The notes under the pieces: generated by a model
Database searches by the model: none
Told to the model about the DNA's origin: nothing
Seen by the model: only the letters and a program-made list of their open reading frames with translations
From: Orrella sp037026685
Lineage (GTDB): Bacteria > Pseudomonadota > Gammaproteobacteria > Burkholderiales > Burkholderiaceae_B
Reading direction: 5' to 3'
Assembly: GCF_037026685.1 (NCBI RefSeq)
Contig: NZ_JBANET010000006.1
Location: 123,289-187,288 of the forward strand
DNA: 64,000 nt
Made by a program: the position numbers and the translations under genes
Shown here: piece after piece, positions 58,771-64,000 of the stretch
Layout of the letters: each line of letters opens with the position of its first letter
Numbering within the stretch: the stretch's first letter is position 1

Positions 58771-58798
58771 GCAGCCTGGCCCAGGTTTTTGCAGCCTG
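58766..58798. repeat. Direct repeat TTTTTGCAGCCTG, possible att-region element
   Basis: TTTTTGCAGCCTG occurs at 58766-58778 and again at 58786-58798, a 20-base period. It lies in the gene-free border 58618-58882 where the right attachment site should be. Whether it is an att core, an integrase arm site or a chance duplication cannot be told without the left end. Confidence 0.4.
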
Positions 58799-58882
58799 TC
58801 CAGTGCATCACAGGCGCAAGGCGGCGAGCCCGGCGTTCTTGCCCCCTTTGTTCGTCCTTGCCCCTTTGCCTTCGCCCTTGTG

Positions 58883-59506
58883 TTATTGCACTGGACCGGG
58901 CTGGGCCGGCACGGGCGGGTTGCGCAGCAGCGGATAGGGATTGATCGCGCCGCCGGCTTGGTAGATCCCATAGTGCAGGTGCGGCGGGGTGCCGCGGGCG
59001 TTGCCCGTGTTGCCCACCGTGCCCAGGGGCGTGCCGGCCTGTACGCGGTCGCCCGGCTCGACGCTGCCGTGCCGGTCCAGGTGGGCGTAGTAATGCATCT
59101 GGCGCCCCGGGCCCATGACCCAGACGATGTTGCCTCCCAGCGGGCTGCTGCCCTTGCGGGTCACGATGCCTTCGGTGGCCGACAGTACCGGGCGCCCGCG
59201 CGGCGCAAAGATGTCTATGCCTTCGTGGCGGCGGCCGTTGCCGCGCGGCGCGCCCCAGGTGTCGGCCAGGGCGGCGGGCGGTACGCCTTGCACCGGCACG
59301 GGCAGGGTCTCTGGCGCCGGCTTTAGTGCCAGGCGCAAGGCATAGAAGGGCGTCTTGGCGATGGGCGGCAGCAGCGGCCAGGCACCCCAGATCGCCAACG
59401 CCAGCACGCCGTAGCAGGCCAGGCGCAGCAGGCGCCGGCCCAGGCCCGGAGCGCCGGGGCGGGCGGACGCACGCGGCGGGGCAGGGGCGTTTGTCTTCTC
59501 GGGCAT
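58883..59506 (-). CDS. M23-family peptidase with membrane anchor, 207 aa
   Basis: One transmembrane segment (CYGVLALAIWGAWPLL, about 31-46) is followed by an M23 domain: RRHEGIDIFAPRGRPVLSAT supplies the first His/Asp, and PPHLHYGIYQ the HxH. These zinc endopeptidases cut peptidoglycan crosslinks in the periplasm. All metal-binding residues are present. This is the first clear chromosomal gene beyond the prophage. Confidence 0.93.
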   Translation of the reverse strand: MPEKTNAPAPPRASARPGAPGLGRRLLRLACYGVLALAIWGAWPLLPPIAKTPFYALRLALKPAPETLPVPVQGVPPAALADTWGAPRGNGRRHEGIDIFAPRGRPVLSATEGIVTRKGSSPLGGNIVWVMGPGRQMHYYAHLDRHGSVEPGDRVQAGTPLGTVGNTGNARGTPPHLHYGIYQAGGAINPYPLLRNPPVPAQPGPVQ

Positions 59507-59692
59507 CGTTGCTGGATTCGTGGCGTGGCCAAAGGCGGCCAGAGGATCTTTTCCTGTACGACCGGGTCTGTTCCTGGCCGTTCATGCGCAGGGCGTGCCG
59601 ATGCCAGCGGTTACAAGCTGACAGTGCGTGGCGCAGGCGCGTGCGCGGCCAAGCTAGAATCTCCAAGCATAGGGAAGAAAGAGGAACCGCAT

Positions 59693-60406
59693 ATGATGAA
59701 CCGCCTCAGTCTCGTCGTTGGCCTGCTCGTATTGGCCGGCTGTGCCAGCCAGCCCCCGGCGCCCGTGCCGCCGGCCCCGCCGGCGCCGGCCCCTGCGCCC
59801 GGCGCCGAATCCTTGCCGGTTCCCGGGCCGGCGCCGTCTGCGGAACTGCCCCCGGACCTGCCTGCGGAGCGTTTGCGCGGGGTCTACAGCAAGTCCGCCG
59901 GCTGGATGCTGTGCGGCGCCGCCAGCGCCGCGCCCGTGGCGGCCGACAGCGCGGTACGGGCCGAACTGGACGGCTTCGCGCCTGGCGAAGACGCCTATTT
60001 CCTCGACGGCTGGGGCCGGGTCTCGGCGCAAGGCGGCATCGAGCTGGAAAGCATCGAGCGCATGCACACGGAAGGCCCCGATTGCAGCGAGCCGCTCGAT
60101 GGCTTTGTCTGGGTGGCGCATGGCCAGGAACCCTTCTGGGCGTTCGGCATTACGACGCAGGGTATCCGCTTCAAGCCCCTGAACGCGCAGGCGCGCGTTT
60201 TTCCCTATGTGCCGCCCCAGGCCGAAGGCTCGCAGGTGGTGTATCGCGGGGCCGATTTCGAGCTCAGGCTCTACAAGCAGGTATGCCACGGCACGATGGC
60301 CACGGCCCGGTATGCCTGGCAGGCGCAGTTGCAAACCCCGGACGGGGCATGGCAAGGCTGCGCGTGGCAGGGCATGCAGTCCGAAGGCCAGGCAGCGCTG
60401 CCTTAG
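59693..60406 (+). CDS. Chromosomal lipoprotein, 237 aa
   Basis: A lipobox (LSLVVGLLVLAGC) follows a short signal peptide, then comes a Pro/Ala-rich linker (about 22-55). The soluble part resembles COG3650-type lipoproteins (WVAHGQEPFWAFGITTQGIR). It is anchored in the outer membrane or periplasm. Function unknown. Start at the first of two adjacent ATGs after GAGGAACC. Confidence 0.87.
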   Translation: MMNRLSLVVGLLVLAGCASQPPAPVPPAPPAPAPAPGAESLPVPGPAPSAELPPDLPAERLRGVYSKSAGWMLCGAASAAPVAADSAVRAELDGFAPGEDAYFLDGWGRVSAQGGIELESIERMHTEGPDCSEPLDGFVWVAHGQEPFWAFGITTQGIRFKPLNAQARVFPYVPPQAEGSQVVYRGADFELRLYKQVCHGTMATARYAWQAQLQTPDGAWQGCAWQGMQSEGQAALP

Positions 60407-60506
60407 GACCGCGTCGCCTTGGGCCGCGCCGCCTTGGGGCCGGGCTGGCCCGCCCTGGCGGGGCCGCGCTTTTGTAATGGCGTGTAAGGCGCGCGGCCCG
60501 GCGCGG

Positions 60507-61403
60507 CTATTTTTTCTCGCCGCCCAGGGCCTGGACGAGATCGTCCAGCAGCTTGGCCAGTTCGCCGGTCATCAGGGCCATGTCAGAGTCAAAGCGCTGG
60601 TCCTCGGCCAGGCCGGCCGCGTCGGCATTCTCCTTGAGCACGTCCTGGGGCGCGACACGCTTGACGTCCAGGCCTTCGGTGAGCACGAAGGAGATGCGGT
60701 CGGCCCAGGTCATGGCCAGGCGGGTGCACTGCTTGCCCGATGCGATATGGCGGCGCAGGTCCTCGATCTCGGGCGTGTGGCGCACATAGCGCACGGCGGC
60801 GCGGCTGTCGCCGCCGGCAGCCAGTTCGGTGTCCTGGTCGATGGTGAAGTTCGCGGGGGCTTCGTCGCCGGCCAGCCAGCCCGTCATCGCCGCCGAAGGC
60901 GACTGCTCCACGTACAGCGGCTCGGCCGGAAACGGGTCGATGCTTTTGGCCAGCAGGCCCAGCACCTCGTCGGCCTTGGCCGCTGCGGCCGCATCGATGA
61001 CCAGCCAGTGGTTGACCGGGTCGATCCACACCGCCGTATCGCGCGTGATGCTGAAGGCCCGCGGCAGCAATTCGTCAAAGACCTGTTCCTTCAGTTCCTT
61101 CATCTGCTTGCGGCCCGGCTTGAAGCCTTGCTGGGCTTCGAGGTCCTGGGCCCGCGCCCGGGCGACCTGGTTGACCACCGTGCTGGGCAGCAGTTTCTTC
61201 TCGGCGCGCAGGCTCAGCAGCAGCTGGCCGCGCACGGCGTGCACCAGCGGTCCGCCTTCGCGCACCGGTACCCAGCCCAGGCTCTGGGCCTGCAGGTTGT
61301 TGCCCGGCGTGAAGGCAGCCGGCGCGAGCTTGTCGGCCAGGGCCTCGGCCGAGAGGGTCCAGGCGGTGGAAAGGCGGTAGATCTTCAGGTTCTTGAACCA
61401 CAT
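60507..61403 (-). CDS. rdgC: Recombination-associated protein RdgC (host copy)
   Basis: A 298-residue RdgC of normal length: MWFKNLKIYRLSTAWTLSAE at the start, FKPGRKQMKELKEQVFDELL in the middle, then NFTIDQDTELAAGG and HIASGKQCTRLAMTW. RdgC forms a ring around DNA and limits RecA. The prophage RdgC-like protein at 7130-8296 shares these blocks but has an added FtsK-gamma domain. Confidence 0.95.
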   Translation of the reverse strand: MWFKNLKIYRLSTAWTLSAEALADKLAPAAFTPGNNLQAQSLGWVPVREGGPLVHAVRGQLLLSLRAEKKLLPSTVVNQVARARAQDLEAQQGFKPGRKQMKELKEQVFDELLPRAFSITRDTAVWIDPVNHWLVIDAAAAAKADEVLGLLAKSIDPFPAEPLYVEQSPSAAMTGWLAGDEAPANFTIDQDTELAAGGDSRAAVRYVRHTPEIEDLRRHIASGKQCTRLAMTWADRISFVLTEGLDVKRVAPQDVLKENADAAGLAEDQRFDSDMALMTGELAKLLDDLVQALGGEKK

Positions 61404-61551
61404 GGCAGTCGCGCGCAAAAGGTCCGATTCTATACGAGCGGCCCTTGATGGCCGGCCATGCGCCAGACATGTTCTGTCACGTGTGCATGCGCCCGGGCCG
61501 GCATGCCTCGGGGTATCTTCTGCGGCACCCCGTCACCCAAGGAGATGCCTC

Positions 61552-61770
61552 ATGAAACCCGCCGTCATCATCGGCGCCATCCTGATCATTGCCGGCGCCG
61601 CCTCGCTGATCTACAAGGGCTTCAACTACACGAGCGAAGAGACGGTCCTGCAGATCGGCTCGGTCAAGGCCACTGCGGAAACCGAGAAATCCGTGTTCAT
61701 CCCGACCTGGGCCAGCATCGCGGCCATCGTGGCCGGCGCCTTGATCGTCGGGGCGGGCATGCGCCGCTAG
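61552..61770 (+). CDS. DUF3185-family small membrane protein, 72 aa
   Basis: Two transmembrane segments (AVIIGAILIIAGAASLIYKG and WASIAAIVAGALIVGAGM) enclose a short polar loop. AAGGAGA precedes the ATG. This is a chromosomal protein of the DUF3185 type whose function is unknown. Confidence 0.87.
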   Translation: MKPAVIIGAILIIAGAASLIYKGFNYTSEETVLQIGSVKATAETEKSVFIPTWASIAAIVAGALIVGAGMRR

Positions 61771-62102
61771 GCCCTGCCGGCGCGGCATCGCCCGCGCGCC
61801 CGGCGCGTTCAGGCGAAAGTCAGACGGCCCGGCTTAGACTGGCTGCTCGGAAGCGGCCATGGCTTTTTCCCCAGGCATGCAGGATCCCCCAGTGCCTGGC
61901 GGAACATGACCGGATTCCGACGCCGATACCGCGTCCCCGCGAGCCTTTTCAAAGCGCGGCATCGTGTGCTCCCGTGACGGCCTGGCTGTTTCAGCCAGGC
62001 CGCTTTTTTGCCGGGTGCGCCCATGAGAAAAAAAAGGCCCCACAAGGGGGCCTCGAAAGCCGGATGAGCGCAGCAGTCCCATCCAGCGGGGGAATGATCC
62101 GG
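61771..62102. other. Gene-free stretch with two opposing terminators
   Basis: About 330 bases without a convincing gene. A plus-strand terminator GGCCTGGCTG-TTT-CAGCCAGGCC with T6 lies at 61979-62009 and would end transcripts from the left. A minus-strand terminator, stem GGCCCC/GGGGCC with eight T, at 62027-62054, ends the MFS gene transcript. Confidence 0.8.
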
Positions 62103-63773
62103 TCAGGCGTTGATGTCGTTGTCCTTGGTTTCGCGCACGAACAGCGCGCCTACCACCAGGGTCATCACCGCGATGATGATCGGGTACCACAGGCCGTCGT
62201 AGATATTGCCGGTGGCGGCCACCACGGCGAAGGCCACCGGGGGCAGGAAGCCGCCGAACCAGCCGTTGCCGATGTGGTAGGGCAGGCTCATGGAGGTGTA
62301 GCGGATGCGGGTGGGGAACATCTCGACCAGCATGGCGGCAATGGGGCCATAGACCATGGTCACGTACAGCACCAGGATAAAGAGCAGCAGCACCACCATG
62401 GGCCGGTTGATTTCGGCCGGATTGGCCGCGGCCGGATAGCCGTGGTCGCGGATCGCCTTGGTCAGGGCCGCGTTCAGTTCGGCCGTGCGGGTCTTGAACT
62501 CGTCCGCGCTCAGCGCCGCGCCCTCGAAGGACTCGTATTCGTCGGTGCCGATGCGCACCCGTGCCAGCGAGCCGGCCGGAGCGGCCTGGTTGTCGTAGTT
62601 CACGGAATTGCGGGCCATGAACGACTTGACGATGTCGCAGGAACTGGTGAAGGAGGCCGTGCCCACCGGGTTGAACTGGAACGAGCAGGTCGAGGGGTCG
62701 GCGATGATGGTGACCGGCGCCTCGGCCTGGGCACGCTCGAGCGCCGGGTTGGCGTAGTGCGTGATGGCCTGGAAGATCGGGAAGTAGGTCAGCGCCGCGA
62801 TCAGGCACCCGCCCAGGATGATGGGCTTGCGGCCGATCCTGTCCGACAGCCAGCCCCAGAACACGAAGAAGGGCGTGGCCAGCAGCAGCGCGATCGCGAT
62901 CATGATGTTGGCGGCGTTGGCCTCGACCTTCAGGGTCTGGGTCAGGAAGAACAGGGCATAGAACTGGCCCGTGTACCAGACCACGGCCTGGCCGGCCGCC
63001 AGGCCGAACAGCGCCAGCAGCACCAGGCGCAGGTTGGGCCACTTGCCGAAGGATTCCTTGATGGGCGACTTCGAACCCTTGCCTTCTTCCTTCATGCGCT
63101 TGAAGGCGGGCGATTCGTGCAATTGCAGGCGGATCCACACCGAGATGCCCAGCAGCACCACCGAGATCAGGAAGGGGATGCGCCAGCCCCATGCGCGGAA
63201 GGCCTCTTCGCCCACGATGGTGCGCACGCCCAGGATCACCAGCAGCGACATGAACAGCCCCATGGTGGCGGTCGTCTGGATCCAGCTGGTGAAAAAGCCG
63301 CGCCGCCCGGGGGGCGCGTGCTCGGCCACGTAGGTGGCCGCGCCGCCGTACTCGCCGCCCAGCGCCAGGCCTTGCAGCAGGCGCAGGATGATGAGGATGA
63401 TGGGCGCGGCGATGCCGATCGCCTCATAGGTGGGCAGCACGCCGACCAGGAAGGTCGAGGCGCCCATCAGCACGATGGTGACCAGGAAGGTGTACTTGCG
63501 TCCGACCAGGTCGCCCAGGCGCCCGAACACCAGCGCGCCGAAGGGCCGTACCGCAAAGCCGGCGGCAAAGGCCAGCAGCGCGAAGATGAAGGCGGCGGTG
63601 GGGTTCACGCCCGAGAAGAAATGCACGGCGATGATCGCAGCCAGCGAGCCGTACAGATAGAAGTCATACCACTCGAAGACCGTGCCCAGCGACGAGGCCA
63701 GGATGACGCGCTTCTCTTCGCGTGTAAGCGGGGCCCGGGGAGTCGCCGTCCCGGGATGGGCGGTTGTGTTCAT
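62103..63773 (-). CDS. MFS metabolite:H+ symporter (ProP/MHS-like), 556 aa
   Basis: Twelve-helix transporter with the MHS-family opening LASSLGTVFEWYDFYLYGSL, the loop GRLGDLVGRKYTF after helix 2, and GEYGGAATYVAEHAPPGRRG. A soluble insert of about 100 residues (around 350-450, with two Cys) is a known feature of some members. It takes up an organic acid or osmolyte with protons; the substrate is unknown. Start at 63773 follows AAGGAG. Confidence 0.92.
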   Translation of the reverse strand: MNTTAHPGTATPRAPLTREEKRVILASSLGTVFEWYDFYLYGSLAAIIAVHFFSGVNPTAAFIFALLAFAAGFAVRPFGALVFGRLGDLVGRKYTFLVTIVLMGASTFLVGVLPTYEAIGIAAPIILIILRLLQGLALGGEYGGAATYVAEHAPPGRRGFFTSWIQTTATMGLFMSLLVILGVRTIVGEEAFRAWGWRIPFLISVVLLGISVWIRLQLHESPAFKRMKEEGKGSKSPIKESFGKWPNLRLVLLALFGLAAGQAVVWYTGQFYALFFLTQTLKVEANAANIMIAIALLLATPFFVFWGWLSDRIGRKPIILGGCLIAALTYFPIFQAITHYANPALERAQAEAPVTIIADPSTCSFQFNPVGTASFTSSCDIVKSFMARNSVNYDNQAAPAGSLARVRIGTDEYESFEGAALSADEFKTRTAELNAALTKAIRDHGYPAAANPAEINRPMVVLLLFILVLYVTMVYGPIAAMLVEMFPTRIRYTSMSLPYHIGNGWFGGFLPPVAFAVVAATGNIYDGLWYPIIIAVMTLVVGALFVRETKDNDINA

Positions 63774-64000
63774 GTTGTCTCCTTGTTCTGGCAGCAGGGC
63801 TGTATCGAGGGAGCCATGCGAGGTTCCTTGTGCTGGAACTGCCGCTAAGGTAGGCGCACACACTGACGGCTGTCTGACGACTTACTTACGCCAAACTTAA
63901 TTTTGTAATTGTTTGTTGTGGCGCCTGTGGGTCTCAGGGTAAGTACCGAGCCGTTCCAGGCCGGCGTCTTGCGCCGTCGGGCAGGCGGCGCGACGGTGCG
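63774..64000. other. Upstream region of the transporter gene, no gene seen
   Basis: This last stretch holds an AT-rich patch at 63893-63915 (ACTTAATTTTGTAATTGTTT) that may contain the promoter of the transporter gene. No further complete gene or clear element is visible before the window ends. Confidence 0.5.

Larger units (their letters stand above)
1..58800. mobile_element. Lambdoid siphovirus prophage (left end outside window)
   Basis: Gene order is that of a lambda-like phage: leftward early operon, immunity region, rightward early operon, Q-like gene, terminase, head, tail, lysis, then moron genes. No integrase or left attachment site is visible, so the element continues beyond base 1. 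The right border is placed between the SRAP gene ending at 58617 and the M23 peptidase gene starting at 58883, because genes beyond it are ordinary chromosomal genes. The exact att core could not be fixed. Confidence 0.9.

Noticed and set aside
61458..63848. 796-aa plus-strand open frame
   Set aside because: It covers the DUF3185 gene, two terminators and the reverse of the transporter gene. Its composition is that of a complement frame.

Overview
The window is almost entirely one lambdoid (siphovirus-type) prophage in a high-GC beta-proteobacterium, followed by about 5 kb of ordinary chromosome. The chromosomal genes (M23 peptidase, lipoprotein, rdgC, DUF3185 membrane protein, MFS symporter), the codon use and the long poly-G tracts suggest Bordetella (B. 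bronchiseptica/parapertussis group). This is inference, not a database match. The prophage enters from the left edge, with no integrase or left att site visible, and ends between about 58.6 and 58.9 kb.

Layout. 1-14.4 kb is the leftward early operon on the minus strand, read from PL at 14.85 kb. It holds small accessory genes, a Band-7-like membrane protein, tRNA-Arg(UCU), a 1.35 kb gene-free stretch that looks like a large folded RNA, and a recombination module: PD-(D/E)XK nuclease, RecT-type annealing protein, RdgC fused to an FtsK-gamma domain, and an SMC/RecF-like ATPase. It ends with a C5 methyltransferase carrying eight repeats and a set of small genes. 14.8-16.7 kb is the immunity region: repressor on minus, cro-like gene on plus, near-identical operators in PL and PR, and an exclusion-type membrane gene between repressor and PL.

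17-23.6 kb is the rightward early operon: CII-like regulator, Dam methylase broken at a G11 tract, HNH protein, cupin-like protein, MmcB-like protein, DUF1376 replication protein, RusA and a Q-like gene. A promoter and terminator directly after the Q-like gene resemble lambda pR'-tR'. 23.8-26.9 kb is an accessory block: an intact second Dam, a RelE/HigA-type toxin-antitoxin pair, and an XRE/PAPS-reductase-like cassette.

26.9-36.6 kb is the packaging and head module (TerS, TerL, DUF4055 portal, SPP1 gp7-like protein, scaffold, capsid, a glycosyltransferase-like protein, connectors, tail terminator). 36.6-53.2 kb is the tail module: tube protein, chaperone with a -1 frameshift at GGGAAAG, tape measure, NlpC/P60, J-like tip protein and several fibre genes. 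Two fibre genes are paralogues, and the second lies behind a G12 tract in a translated leader. 53.3-55.1 kb is lysis (holins, endolysin, nested Rz/Rz1). 55.2-58.6 kb is a minus-strand moron block with CRISPR-repeat-like tandem hairpins, duplicated promoters, two paralogous HTH genes, a gene behind a perfect SOS box, and an SRAP gene.

The most unusual items are the large structured RNA candidate at 11.67-13.02 kb, two poly-G switches (one in a DNA methylase, one ahead of a second fibre), the CRISPR type I-E repeat look-alikes at 55.2 kb, and the repeat-built region of the C5 methyltransferase. All function calls come from reading the sequence; no searches were run.
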